From Bacillus sp. 1780r2a1 (lineage in GTDB: Bacteria > Bacillota > Bacilli > Bacillales > Bacillaceae_H): a DNA stretch of 64,000 nucleotides. The translations under genes and the position numbers were made by a program. The stretch covers positions 3,655,258 to 3,719,257 of the forward strand of contig CP099863.1 in assembly GCA_024134725.1 (NCBI GenBank). The letters run 5' to 3'. Below, piece after piece: positions 1-7,687 of the stretch; the stretch's first letter is position 1; the number at the start of each line of letters is the position of its first letter. Below the pieces are notes generated by a model that saw nothing but the letters and a program-made list of their open reading frames with translations, did no database searches and was not told where the DNA came from.

Positions 1-121
1 TAAAAGCGGTGAAGAAAAAATGCTTCCGGGTCTAGGGGTGCTTTTCGAAGTACTATGGGAAAACTCACCTAAAAGTGAAAAAGAAGAAATTTTAACAACC
101 CTTGAAAATAGCTTAAAGTAA
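1..121 (+). CDS. sspI: Small acid-soluble spore protein SspI (3' part)
   Basis: The first 121 bases hold the last 39 codons and the TAA stop of a plus-strand gene whose start lies before the window. The visible peptide has the run [18 protein letters not shown], which I recognise as the conserved C-terminal half of SspI, a minor spore-core protein made in the forespore. In B. subtilis sspI also lies next to ysdC, converging on it as here. A strong hairpin terminator follows at once. Its promoter and N-terminus cannot be seen. Confidence 0.9.
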   Translation, partial: KSGEEKMLPGLGVLFEVLWENSPKSEKEEILTTLENSLK

Positions 122-125
122 GTAT

Positions 126-157
126 AAAAGGTGCACTCAAACTGAGTGCACCTTTTG
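126..157. terminator. Bidirectional terminator between sspI and ysdC
   Basis: A perfect inverted repeat with 14-bp arms (AAAAGGTGCACTCA and its complement) around a 3-base loop, with a T-rich tail on the plus side and an A-rich flank that gives Ts on the minus side. It lies between the converging genes sspI and ysdC and can end both transcripts. Confidence 0.9.
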
Positions 158-159
158 TT

Positions 160-1245
160 TTATTCAAACGTAATTTTATTAACCGTTTCACGATCAAGTT
201 TTTTAATCACTTCTGTAATTAACTTCACAGCATTTTCATAATCGTCGCGATGTAACATTGCAGCGTGTGAATGAATATAGCGAGTAGCAATTGTAATAGA
301 TAGTGCAGGTACTCCGTTAGCTGAAATATGAATAGCGCCTGAATCAGTACCACCGCCTGATATCGCATCAAATTGGTATGGAATGTTCATTTCATCAGCT
401 ACGTCTGTTACAAAGTCACGTAGACCTTTATGAGAAACCATCGATGCATCATATAAAATGATTTGCGGACCTTCACCCATTTTTGACGCTGCTTCTTTCT
501 CTGACACCCCAGGCGTATCACCAGCAATACCTACATCTACCCCAAATGCAATATCAGGTTGAATAAGATTAGCTGATGTTTTTGCACCGCGTAAGCCCAC
601 TTCTTCTTGAGCTGTTCCAACACCGTATACAACGTTTGGATGCTCTTGCCCCTTTAAATTTTTGAGCACATCAATAGCAATAGCACAGCCGATACGATTA
701 TCCCATGCTTTTGCTAACAGCATTTTTTCGTTATTCATAACGGTAAATTCAAAATAAGGAACGATTTGATCTCCAGGCTTGACGCCCCACTCCATTGCTT
801 CTTCACGGCTAGATGCGCCGATATCAATAAACATATCCTTAATCTCAACGGTCTTTTTACGCACTTCAGCTGGTAGGATATGCGGTGGTTTAGAACCAAT
901 AACCCCTGTAATATCACCTTTACGCGTTACAATTGTGACGCGCTGCGCTAGCATTACTTGCGACCACCAGCCACCTACCGTTTGAAAACGAATGAAGCCT
1001 TTATCATCAATTTGAGTAACCATAAAGCCAACTTCATCTAAATGACCTGCAACCATAATTTTAGGGCCTTTTTCATCTCCAACTTTTTCGGCAATAAGGC
1101 TTCCAAGTCCGTCTGTTGAAATGCTATCAGCGTAAGATTCAATATATCTTTTCATCACTTCTCTTGGTTCACGTTCGTTTCCAGGAATACCTTTTGCATC
1201 AGTTAAGTCTTTTAACATTTGTAATGTTTCATCTAACTTTTTCAT
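160..1245 (-). CDS. ysdC: M42 family metallo-aminopeptidase YsdC
   Basis: A 361-residue protein of the M42 family (glutamyl aminopeptidase/tetrahedral aminopeptidase type), which trims N-terminal residues from peptides in the cytoplasm using two metal ions. Family metal and catalytic residues are visible: AGHLDE (His68, Asp70), AWDNRIG (Asp182), AQEEVGLRG (Glu214, Glu215), [17 protein letters not shown], and the C-terminal [11 protein letters not shown] that carries the last metal histidine. The ATG at 1245 has AAAGGGG upstream. Some databases call this family an endoglucanase; the sequence supports a peptidase. It is the last gene before the terminator shared with sspI. Confidence 0.9.
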   Translation of the reverse strand: MKKLDETLQMLKDLTDAKGIPGNEREPREVMKRYIESYADSISTDGLGSLIAEKVGDEKGPKIMVAGHLDEVGFMVTQIDDKGFIRFQTVGGWWSQVMLAQRVTIVTRKGDITGVIGSKPPHILPAEVRKKTVEIKDMFIDIGASSREEAMEWGVKPGDQIVPYFEFTVMNNEKMLLAKAWDNRIGCAIAIDVLKNLKGQEHPNVVYGVGTAQEEVGLRGAKTSANLIQPDIAFGVDVGIAGDTPGVSEKEAASKMGEGPQIILYDASMVSHKGLRDFVTDVADEMNIPYQFDAISGGGTDSGAIHISANGVPALSITIATRYIHSHAAMLHRDDYENAVKLITEVIKKLDRETVNKITFE

Positions 1246-1316
1246 CTATTCATACCCCTTTCATATGTATATCTTTTATTATATAAGAAAGCATTTTCAG
1301 AGGAAACGGTTTCTTC

Positions 1317-1805
1317 TTAATACCCTTCATCTTGACGCTTAAAGTTTACTTCATTTTTCATAATATAAGCCGTTTTCACTTCTTCAGCTGCAAAGCCAAG
1401 AACTTCTCCAAGTCCCATATATGAAGAGAACGCTTCTATGTACTGTTCTAGGCTTACGGTTGCTTTTAATTGTGTGAGCAAAGAGAACACGTGTAAGAAT
1501 TGTTCTGTTGCAGTTTCTTTGTCCGCATTAACCGGAAGCTCTTCAATTGAATCAAACCCCCATTCAATCCCTAAAGATAACAAGAAATGAACGCCGTCTA
1601 CGAACTCTTCTAAAATAATCTTTTTATCTGCTGACGGTTTTAGGCTCCAAAACTTAAAACAACGCGTTTCATTAGCCAGCTCACCTAATTCTACTAATAA
1701 AGCAAGAAGCTTGCGTGAAACCAAATCCTCGTTTTGAAGATTATGATTTGTTTCAATATGTTGGTCTAGCTGACGCTGCATGTTAAATAAAGACTTTAAG
1801 TTCAT
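1317..1805 (-). CDS. Dimeric dUTPase (all-alpha NTP pyrophosphatase)
   Basis: A 162-residue helical protein of the dimeric dUTPase family. It would hydrolyse dUTP to dUMP and pyrophosphate, keeping uracil out of DNA and supplying dUMP for thymidylate synthesis. The metal-binding acidic motifs of all-alpha NTP pyrophosphatases are present: LVELGELANE near residues 37-46 and EEFVDGVHF near 66-74. This is not the trimeric beta-fold dUTPase. The ATG at 1805 is preceded by AGGAGAG. It sits between ysdC and the divergent gene ysdB; I do not recall a dUTPase at this place in B. subtilis, so it may be a lineage-specific insertion. Confidence 0.87.
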   Translation of the reverse strand: MNLKSLFNMQRQLDQHIETNHNLQNEDLVSRKLLALLVELGELANETRCFKFWSLKPSADKKIILEEFVDGVHFLLSLGIEWGFDSIEELPVNADKETATEQFLHVFSLLTQLKATVSLEQYIEAFSSYMGLGEVLGFAAEEVKTAYIMKNEVNFKRQDEGY

Positions 1806-1856
1806 ATCTAATCTCTCCTAAAATAAAATAAATATTAATATAAAACTAAAAATAAA

Positions 1857-1882
1857 TGAAACCTTTTCCCCTTTTATACGTA
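1857..1882 (+). promoter_or_regulatory. Sigma-W type promoter of ysdB
   Basis: TGAAAC at 1857-1862 and CGTA at 1879-1882 with a 16-base spacer match the sigma-W consensus (TGAAAC, 16-17 bases, CGTA). ysdB of B. subtilis is known as a sigma-W controlled gene. Transcription would begin near 1889, downstream of the most upstream ATG of the reading frame at 1856. Confidence 0.85.
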
Positions 1883-1921
1883 CTGTTAGGAAACAACCCC
1901 TGGCAAGGAGGCGATATTGCT

Positions 1922-2305
1922 TTGATTGTGCTCTTAATGCGACTATTAGTAATTGCTTTATTAGTCTATTTTGTGCTTTTTATTATACGATATGTTCGAA
2001 ATCCAAAGCGAAAATTAATGCAAGCCAAAGAGCAAAATGAGTTTTATGTAATTGATGAAGCAGAAAATATTCGTAAAAACTTAGAACTAACGTATAAAGG
2101 TATTTTGTTTGAAGGTGAAAAATATATAAATGAACAAGTTTTTTCTATTACTATGTTATTAAAAAATCCTGACCAGCTCAATGATTTAACTCATGAAGAT
2201 ATAAGATCAGTGTCCACTAAGGTATCAACTTTATATCCAAAAGCTATTATTACCTGGAAAAGTCCTGTACGAGAGTTTTTAAAGAAAGAGCCACAAAAGC
2301 AGTAG
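1922..2305 (+). CDS. ysdB: Sigma-W regulated membrane protein YsdB
   Basis: I place the start at TTG 1922, giving 127 residues. AAGGAGG at 1905-1911 sits 10 bases upstream, and the sigma-W promoter lies inside the longer frame that begins with ATG 1856, so that ATG cannot be in the mRNA. The protein has one N-terminal membrane helix (about residues 2-20), a basic stop-transfer stretch (RNPKRK) and a cytoplasmic domain with LTYKGILFEGEKY and WKSPVREFLK, which I recognise from YsdB. Its function is unknown; sigma-W control suggests a part in the cell-envelope stress response. A short hairpin and T-run follow. Confidence 0.82.
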   Translation: MIVLLMRLLVIALLVYFVLFIIRYVRNPKRKLMQAKEQNEFYVIDEAENIRKNLELTYKGILFEGEKYINEQVFSITMLLKNPDQLNDLTHEDIRSVSTKVSTLYPKAIITWKSPVREFLKKEPQKQ

Positions 2306-2321
2306 CTTTTGGGCTTTTTTA
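2285..2321 (+). terminator. Terminator of ysdB
   Basis: AAAAGC-AGTA-GCTTTT, extended by imperfect pairing of AGCC with GGGCT, is followed by TTTTTT. It overlaps the end of ysdB and points in its direction. Confidence 0.65.
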
Positions 2322-2345
2322 GTGAGAGAACATTTGAAAAACAAT

Positions 2346-2480
2346 GTGCTTACTTCTAGTTGAAAAAAGCCTCTTTGCTTGGCCTAACTTCCATTACAAA
2401 TTTCTCCCTTTCCGCAGGGTAAGTACCGAGCCTCCTCGTAAACTGGGGGATCTCGCCCTGCTCACTACTCATCTAGTTTG
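2346..2480 (-). repeat. Decayed copy of a Bacillaceae intergenic palindromic repeat
   Basis: On the minus strand nested inverted repeats occur: GCAGGG pairs with CCCTGC, and inside these CGAG pairs with CTCG and CC.CC with GG.GG, ending in CTGCGGAAAGGGAG. The string CGAGGAGGCTCG and the CTGCGGAAAG tail resemble the short dispersed GC-rich repeats I remember from many Bacillaceae intergenic regions. A weak GCC/GGC hairpin with a T-run follows at about 2365-2382. The rest of the 286-bp gap 2306-2591 holds only a short open stretch without a clear ribosome site. Confidence 0.45.
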
Positions 2481-2591
2481 AAAACTATTTCTGGAAACAT
2501 TAAGTCTTTCATTACTATTCGTTGATAATCAGCTTCTACTTCATAAATTTTCACGCCTTCATTGTCTGCCCCACTTCGTTCTTCACATTAT

Positions 2592-2846
2592 TTACATATA
2601 GATTAGCAATAAAGCCACATGAATGATTACTAAAGAAGGGAGACCCAAACGAAAGCTTGCATGCTTTGTTTTATGACGATAGAGATTCATGCCAATCGTT
2701 GCCCCTAGAGCTCCTCCTATAATAGCAATAGTCCAAATAGTCTGCTCTTTAATTCTCCATTCATTTCGCTTAGCTCTCTTTTTGTCTGTATTCATTACGT
2801 ATAAGCCAACAAGATTAATAAACACTGCGTATATTATCAAAAACAA
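2592..2846 (-). CDS. ysdA: DUF1294 membrane protein YsdA
   Basis: A small integral membrane protein (84 residues from the chosen TTG at 2846) of the DUF1294 family. It has a hydrophobic N-terminal helix, a conserved cytoplasmic loop with MNTDKKRAKRNEWRIKE, a glycine-rich segment IGGALGATIGM, the motif RHKTKHASF and a C-terminal helix. The frame is open to a TTG at 2861, but GGAGG then sits inside the coding region with 8 bases to the TTG at 2846, which I prefer. It follows rplT as in B. subtilis, separated by the rplT terminator. Function unknown. Confidence 0.82.
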   Translation of the reverse strand: MFLIIYAVFINLVGLYVMNTDKKRAKRNEWRIKEQTIWTIAIIGGALGATIGMNLYRHKTKHASFRLGLPSLVIIHVALLLIYM

Positions 2847-2865
2847 AAATAATCCCTCCAATAAA

Positions 2866-2904
2866 CAAAAAAAGCCTTGCTACCTCGTGGTAACAAGACT
2901 TTTC
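2866..2904 (-). terminator. Terminator of infC-rpmI-rplT
   Basis: On the minus strand an imperfect 14-bp stem (AGTCTTGTTACC with GGTAGCAAGGCT) and a short ACGA loop are followed by seven Ts, 10 bases after the rplT stop. It also lies just upstream of ysdA, so some read-through into ysdA is possible. Confidence 0.9.
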
Positions 2905-2913
2905 AGTAGAAAA

Positions 2914-3273
2914 TTACTTTTCTAAACCTTTTTTAGCAGCTGCTGCTAATTCAGCAAATGCTTTTTCGTCAGCTACAGCTAAGTCAGCAAGCATTTTACG
3001 GTTAACTTCAATACCTGCTAATTTTAATCCGTGCATTAAACGGCTGTAAGAAAGACCGTTCATACGAGCTGCTGCATTGATACGTGTGATCCATAATTTA
3101 CGGAAATCACGTTTTTTCTGACGACGGTCACGATAAGCATACATGTATGATTTCATTACTTGCTGATTAGCAACTTTGTATAATCTATGCTTTGAACCGA
3201 AGAAACCTTTGGCTAATTTTAAAACTTTTTTACGACGTTTGCGTGTTACTGTACCGCCTTTTACGCGTGGCAT
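2914..3273 (-). CDS. rplT: 50S ribosomal protein L20
   Basis: 119 residues, the normal L20 length, beginning [20 protein letters not shown], with the very basic N-terminal extension that enters 23S rRNA and the globular domain with [19 protein letters not shown]20 is an early assembly protein of the large subunit and also the repressor of its own operon, acting on the leader upstream of infC. A strong ribosome site (CAGGAGG) precedes the ATG. Third gene of infC-rpmI-rplT. Confidence 0.98.
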   Translation of the reverse strand: MPRVKGGTVTRKRRKKVLKLAKGFFGSKHRLYKVANQQVMKSYMYAYRDRRQKKRDFRKLWITRINAAARMNGLSYSRLMHGLKLAGIEVNRKMLADLAVADEKAFAELAAAAKKGLEK

Positions 3274-3311
3274 AATTGTTACCTCCTGTTATGTTTCTAT
3301 CTCAACCCAAA

Positions 3312-3512
3312 TTACTTAATGTTATCTAATAAGTGACGAATACGTTTGAAGTCACCTTTGCTTACTAAAGAACCTTTACGTAATTTACGTTTTTGTTTAG
3401 TAGATTTGTTAGCGAATAAGTGACTAGTGTAAGCACGAGCACGCTTTAACTTACCGCTTCCAGTTTTTTTGAAACGCTTTGCAGCGCCACGATGTGTTTT
3501 CATTTTTGGCAT
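3312..3512 (-). CDS. rpmI: 50S ribosomal protein L35
   Basis: 66 residues, beginning [20 protein letters not shown], the classic L35 N-terminus, and ending in [18 protein letters not shown]. It is a small basic protein of the large ribosomal subunit. It lies 21 bases after infC and 38 bases before rplT, in the conserved infC-rpmI-rplT order. Confidence 0.98.
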   Translation of the reverse strand: MPKMKTHRGAAKRFKKTGSGKLKRARAYTSHLFANKSTKQKRKLRKGSLVSKGDFKRIRHLLDNIK

Positions 3513-3533
3513 GGGGTGTTCCTCCTCGTTCTA

Positions 3534-4049
3534 TTACTTTTCGTTTTTAGGTGCAAGCACTAAGAACATGCTGCGTCCTTCCATTTTTGGAGCTGATTCA
3601 ACTGAACTAATATCAGCGCAAGCCTCTGAAAAACGATCAAGTACTTTTTGTCCAATTCCTTTATGAGTAATAGCACGACCCTTAAAACGAATTGACGCTT
3701 TTACTTTATCACCTTTTTCAAGGAACTTACGTGCGTTACGAAGTTTTGTGTTAAAATCATGCTCATCGATTGTTGGGCTTAAACGAACTTCTTTTAAGTT
3801 AACAACCTTTTGGTTTTTACGAGCTTCTCTTTCTTTACGCTGTTGCTCGTAGCGGAACTTACCGTAGTCCATAATACGACATACAGGTGGTTTCGCGTTT
3901 GCAGCAACCATTACTAAGTCAAGATTTGCTCGTGCAGCAATATCAAGTGCTTCATTTTTTGATTTAATTCCTAATTGCTCACCGTTTTGATCAATTAGAC
4001 GAACTTCGCGAGCTCGAATGCCCTCGTTTACCATCATGTCCTTGCTAAT
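3534..4049 (-). CDS. infC: Translation initiation factor IF-3, ATT start
   Basis: IF-3 binds the 30S subunit, checks the start codon and keeps subunits apart. With an ATT start at 4049 the protein has 171 residues beginning [10 protein letters not shown], followed by [30 protein letters not shown] and the C-terminal domain with [18 protein letters not shown] and [23 protein letters not shown] lies 6 bases upstream of the ATT. The longer open frame to 4139 runs through the leader RNA and is not real. Use of ATT, which IF-3 itself discriminates against, is known for infC of E. coli and Geobacillus and gives autoregulation. Confidence 0.95.
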   Translation of the reverse strand: MSKDMMVNEGIRAREVRLIDQNGEQLGIKSKNEALDIAARANLDLVMVAANAKPPVCRIMDYGKFRYEQQRKEREARKNQKVVNLKEVRLSPTIDEHDFNTKLRNARKFLEKGDKVKASIRFKGRAITHKGIGQKVLDRFSEACADISSVESAPKMEGRSMFLVLAPKNEK

Positions 4050-4110
4050 AAGTAGCCACCTCCAAGGTTTAATGAATGAATACGCTTGTGTAGATGTTGA
4101 GTATACACAC

Positions 4111-4142
4111 AAAAAAGCGTGAGTACACAATGCACCCACACT
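4111..4142 (-). terminator. Attenuator in the L20 leader
   Basis: An 8-bp stem with G-U pairs (GTGTGGGT with ACTCACGC), a 9-base loop and six Ts on the minus strand, about 60 bases before the infC start. It shares bases with the leader's closing stem, so the two folds are mutually exclusive. Confidence 0.8.
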
Positions 4143-4227
4143 ACTATCGTTAAAAGTAAATACGATGTCAACCTGCTAACTGCTCTATAGGCGTCAATCA
4201 GGTGAGAAGCGGGTGCTTCTTCTTCTG
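4111..4227 (-). promoter_or_regulatory. L20 autoregulatory leader RNA
   Basis: The leader between the infC promoter and infC. On the minus strand GCACCCGC near 4216-4209 can pair with GTGGGTGC near 4139-4132, enclosing a conserved region with CACCTGATTGACGCC and AGCAGTTAGCAGG. The competing stem GTGTGGGT/ACTCACGC followed by TTTTTT (4111-4142) is an intrinsic terminator. This matches the L20 leader family, in which ribosomal protein L20 binds the leader and promotes early termination. Confidence 0.88.
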
Positions 4228-4255
4228 CACAAACAAGTATTCAATTACTTAAGCT

Positions 4256-4284
4256 ATTATAGTATCAACAAAGACAAAAGTCAA
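4256..4284 (-). promoter_or_regulatory. Sigma-A promoter of infC-rpmI-rplT
   Basis: On the minus strand TTGACT (4284-4279), a 17-base spacer and TATAAT (4261-4256). Near-perfect housekeeping promoter, with transcription starting near 4249 just ahead of the L20 leader. Confidence 0.92.
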
Positions 4285-4365
4285 TGATTTCGTTCTTTAT
4301 TTAACAACAAAAATTATTTTACCAAAGGAAAAACATTTATGCAACATTTTTTTTGCTTTTTTTAA

Positions 4366-4401
4366 AAAAGGAAAGTGGAGAGGGTCCCCTCTCCACTTTT
4401 T
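4366..4401 (-). terminator. Terminator of thrS
   Basis: A 13-bp inverted repeat (AAAGTGGAGAGGG and complement) with A and T flanks on both sides, directly after the thrS stop. On the minus strand it is followed by TTTCCTTTTTT. It separates thrS from the infC promoter. Confidence 0.92.
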
Positions 4402-4403
4402 TA

Positions 4404-6341
4404 TTAGCGAGTAATTTCTACTTTTAGCCCTGCTAAGAACTGTTCAAAATCAACAGTTTCTGAATTTTGCTCGCCGTATTTACGCACATTGACTGCTTTT
4501 TCTTCTACTTCTTTATCTCCCACTACTAGCATGTAAGGGATTTTTTGCATTTGAGCTTCACGAATTTTATAACCAATTTTTTCTTCACGTGAATCTAGTT
4601 CCACGCGCACCCCTGCTAACTGAAGTTTCTCTTGAACTTCTTTTGCATAGTCTAAGTGAACTGTTGGAGATACTGGAATCACCTGAACTTGAACAGGTGC
4701 TAACCATGTTGGGAACGCCCCTTTGTATTCTTCAATTAAAAAGGCTACAAAGCGTTCCATTGTTGACACAACACCGCGGTGAATAACAACTGGACGATGT
4801 TGCTTCCCATCTTCTCCAATATATGTTAAATCAAAGCGTTCTGGTAATAAGAAATCTAGCTGTACTGTTGAAAGAGTTTCTTCTTTTCCAAGAGCCGTTT
4901 TAACTTGAACGTCAAGCTTTGGACCATAGAATGCCGCTTCTCCTTCTGCTTCATAGTAATCTAAACCAAGCTCATCCATTGCGTCCTTTAACATCGTTTG
5001 TGCTTTTTCCCACATTGCATCATCATCAAAGTACTTTTCTGTATCTTCTGGATCGCGATATGATAAGCGGAACGAATAGTTTTCAAAGCCAAAATCCTTA
5101 TATACAGCTTCTACTAAACGAACAACACGAATTAGCTCCTCTTTAATTTGATCTGGACGAACAAAAATGTGCGCGTCATTTAGCGTCATACCACGAACAC
5201 GCTGAAGACCAGCAAGTGCACCGGACATTTCATAACGGTGCATCGTACCTAGCTCTGCGATACGAATCGGTAATTCACGGTAGCTATGAATATCATTTTT
5301 ATATACCATCATATGGTGCGGACAGTTCATTGGACGAAGAACTAAATCTTCATTATCCATTTCCATTGCTGGGAACATGCCGTCTTGATAATGATCCCAG
5401 TGACCAGATGTTTTATATAGCTCTACGCTACCTAGGACTGGTGTGTACACGTGTTGATAACCTAGTGCAACTTCTTTATCCACAATATAGCGTTCGATAA
5501 CGCGACGAATTGTTGCCCCTTTTGGTAACCATAATGGAAGACCTTGTCCAACTTTTTGTGAGTTTGTGAATAAATTAAGCTCTTTACCAATTTTACGGTG
5601 ATCACGCTCCTTCGCTTCCTCTAATAAGCGTAAGTGCTCATCTAAGTCCGCTTTTTTGAAGAATGCTGTACCGTAGATACGCTGCAACATTTGATTGTTG
5701 CTATCTCCACGCCAGTAAGCACCAGCAATATTCAATAGCTTAAATTCTTTAATTTTGCCGGTTGATGGAACATGAACACCGCGACAAAGATCAAAGAACT
5801 CGCCTTGTTGATAAATTGTTACAGTCTCACCTGCTGGAATTGCATCGATAAGCTCTAACTTTAATTCATCTCCAACTTCTTTATATAGCTCAATTGCTTC
5901 TTCACGAGATACTTCGCGACGCTCAATATCAATATTTGCATTCACAATCTTCTTCATTTCTTTTTCAATTTCAATTAGATTGTCAGGCGTAATGGATTGC
6001 TCCATATCAATGTCATAATAAAATCCACTCTCGATAACTGGTCCTACGCCAAGCTGAACCTTTTGATCTTTAAAAACACGCTTAATCGCTTGAGCCATTA
6101 AGTGAGCCGTACTGTGACGCATAATTTCAAGTGCTTCACTTGAATCTTGCGTGATGATTTCAAGCTGACCGTCTGCGTAAATTGGTGTACGTAAATCTAA
6201 AAGCTCACCGTTTACCTTACCTGCAATTGATTTTTTCTTTAGCCCTGGGCTAATCGATGACGCAATTTGTTCTGTCGTTGTACCTTTAGGATATTCTTTT
6301 ACTGCACCATCTGGAAATGTCATTGAAATAACTTCTGACAT
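4404..6341 (-). CDS. thrS: Threonyl-tRNA synthetase
   Basis: Class II synthetase charging tRNA-Thr. From the ATG at 6341 (AAGGAG, 9 bases upstream) it has 645 residues; the open frame to 6380 lacks a good ribosome site. Domains in order: TGS (about 1-64, [14 protein letters not shown]), editing domain with [15 protein letters not shown] and the zinc-type [10 protein letters not shown], catalytic core with [13 protein letters not shown] (zinc-binding Cys and His), [20 protein letters not shown] and [15 protein letters not shown], then the anticodon-binding domain (last 100 residues, VQVQVIPVS to VNVRKYG). Transcription is controlled by the T-box directly upstream. Confidence 0.98.
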   Translation of the reverse strand: MSEVISMTFPDGAVKEYPKGTTTEQIASSISPGLKKKSIAGKVNGELLDLRTPIYADGQLEIITQDSSEALEIMRHSTAHLMAQAIKRVFKDQKVQLGVGPVIESGFYYDIDMEQSITPDNLIEIEKEMKKIVNANIDIERREVSREEAIELYKEVGDELKLELIDAIPAGETVTIYQQGEFFDLCRGVHVPSTGKIKEFKLLNIAGAYWRGDSNNQMLQRIYGTAFFKKADLDEHLRLLEEAKERDHRKIGKELNLFTNSQKVGQGLPLWLPKGATIRRVIERYIVDKEVALGYQHVYTPVLGSVELYKTSGHWDHYQDGMFPAMEMDNEDLVLRPMNCPHHMMVYKNDIHSYRELPIRIAELGTMHRYEMSGALAGLQRVRGMTLNDAHIFVRPDQIKEELIRVVRLVEAVYKDFGFENYSFRLSYRDPEDTEKYFDDDAMWEKAQTMLKDAMDELGLDYYEAEGEAAFYGPKLDVQVKTALGKEETLSTVQLDFLLPERFDLTYIGEDGKQHRPVVIHRGVVSTMERFVAFLIEEYKGAFPTWLAPVQVQVIPVSPTVHLDYAKEVQEKLQLAGVRVELDSREEKIGYKIREAQMQKIPYMLVVGDKEVEEKAVNVRKYGEQNSETVDFEQFLAGLKVEITR

Positions 6342-6401
6342 GTGATTCAACTCCTTATTTATCTCAGTATAATCCTGCATAAACTGGTTATTTATGCAAA
6401 T

Positions 6402-6433
6402 AAAAAAACTCGTCCCTTAGTAAGGGACGAGTT
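6402..6433 (-). terminator. T-box terminator of thrS
   Basis: A perfect 13-bp stem with a very short loop followed by a run of seven Ts on the minus strand, about 60 bases before the thrS start; it is the default fold of the T-box leader. Confidence 0.92.
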
Positions 6434-6689
6434 GTGTATACACGTGGTACCACCCTTGTTTCTGTCTTTCTGCTTAATAAAGCACAATAAAAGACAGCTC
6501 GAGGCTTGATAACGGAAATTCCGTCAGTAATTACTAAAGTAAAATACTTGTTTACTACTGAAGTTTAGAGGTGGTAAGGATATAAATCGTGTTAAGAATC
6601 TTTCAGCCATGGATTCCCTCTCTAATAAACCGTAAATATAAACTCATGTCCTCATCATTACTTATCGCTAATTAATATTTTTACAATAT
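6402..6689 (-). promoter_or_regulatory. T-box riboswitch leader of thrS
   Basis: A leader of about 290 bases between a sigma-A promoter and thrS. It contains the T-box sequence GGGTGGTACCACG (6455-6443), an AGTAGTAAA element in the stem I region, and a 13-bp intrinsic terminator (AACTCGTCCCTTA with its complement, then seven Ts, 6433-6402). The likely specifier is the Thr codon ACC (complement of 6573-6575), followed by A as is usual. Uncharged tRNA-Thr would bind the specifier and the T-box and favour the antiterminator, so thrS is read when threonyl-tRNA is short. Confidence 0.93.
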
Positions 6690-6695
6690 GAGCCT

Positions 6696-6724
6696 ATTAT
6701 ATTCATTTTTAAAATAGAAATCAA
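6696..6724 (-). promoter_or_regulatory. Sigma-A promoter of thrS
   Basis: On the minus strand TTGATT (6724-6719), a 17-base spacer and TATAAT (6701-6696). The start point would fall near 6689, at the 5' end of the T-box leader. It overlaps the last bases before the ytxC stop. Confidence 0.88.
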
Positions 6725-6728
6725 CCTC

Positions 6729-7592
6729 TCAAGTCAGATTCTCTTTTTTTAAAAATGTGGCTTCTTGTTTTGTACATATGATTACTCGCTCTTGGAAAAG
6801 GTTTTGAATGGTATAAATGAAATCATGTGTATGCTCACGATCACTATAAATATAAATATGCTCTGGAGATAGCGTAATGAGAGGCGCTATAACGGATGGA
6901 TCTATGTATAACGACTCATTCTTTTTCATAAATTCCTCAGCTAAATGTTGACGCTGATTTGCTGTTAACAATGTAAAATTTTCATCATAGAGTTGAAATT
7001 CACTTTCTTGTGAATACACAACATGTATTGCTTCGCAGTTTGCCTCTTCCGTTAAAATAACTTGTCTGAGCTGTTCAACAAACATTTGATATTCATATTC
7101 TAGTTTATATTCATCAATAGCGATTTCTACATAGTATTGTAAGCGAGATCGATAATTCTTTAATCGAAACTGGAGAAAGGACTCAAATGTAAACGTAACG
7201 TTGTTCACTAAGAAATCTTGCAGCGCTTCTCTAATTAATAGCTCTTTCGGCATTGAAAAATCCTGTTTTGGTACATCCTCTTTCTCACCCTCTACAATAT
7301 GATAGACCATGTCTATAATAAGCTGTAGCTCTTGTGAATCTGTATAAAAAAATTTCTGTGTCAAAATCTCACTTAAAATGGACTCTTCTTTCTGCCCTAA
7401 TATAAAATCTGTCAATACTGGGATTAGCATATCGTGTACAATTTCGTCTCGATTATATGTCACGTCAATTACTAGAAGCTGACTGTTCACAAGTTTAAAG
7501 CATTGCGGAGCATATGATAAAGCGCTTCGTTTCGCGCATAGAGACCTGTAAATACCAATTGCTTCTTTCTCATACTTAAAGAAAATTCTCAC
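6729..7592 (-). CDS. ytxC: Sporulation protein YtxC
   Basis: A 287-residue soluble protein I recognise by place and content as YtxC, which always lies between thrS and dnaI in Bacillus and is classed as a sporulation protein of unknown biochemical role. I choose GTG 7592 because AGGGGG lies 9 bases upstream; the alternative GTG at 7616 has no ribosome site. The sequence is rich in charged and aromatic residues, with KYEKEAIGIYRSL near the start, LLIREALQDFLVNNVTFTFESFLQFRL in the middle and no membrane helix or signal peptide. Name confidence comes from synteny. Confidence 0.75.
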   Translation of the reverse strand: MRIFFKYEKEAIGIYRSLCAKRSALSYAPQCFKLVNSQLLVIDVTYNRDEIVHDMLIPVLTDFILGQKEESILSEILTQKFFYTDSQELQLIIDMVYHIVEGEKEDVPKQDFSMPKELLIREALQDFLVNNVTFTFESFLQFRLKNYRSRLQYYVEIAIDEYKLEYEYQMFVEQLRQVILTEEANCEAIHVVYSQESEFQLYDENFTLLTANQRQHLAEEFMKKNESLYIDPSVIAPLITLSPEHIYIYSDREHTHDFIYTIQNLFQERVIICTKQEATFLKKENLT

Positions 7593-7687
7593 TAATGTTA
7601 GCCCCCTTTTGGACACGCTTTATTTATATATATGGGGCAACATGAAAAAAAATGAGCAAGTCCTTACATGAAATGTAAAAGAACTGC

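Noticed and set aside
1856-1921. N-terminal extension of ysdB from ATG 1856
   Set aside because: The sigma-W promoter lies across it, and the ribosome site fits TTG 1922.
4050-4139. N-terminal extension of infC
   Set aside because: It runs through the L20 leader and attenuator; the ribosome site and family start fit ATT 4049.
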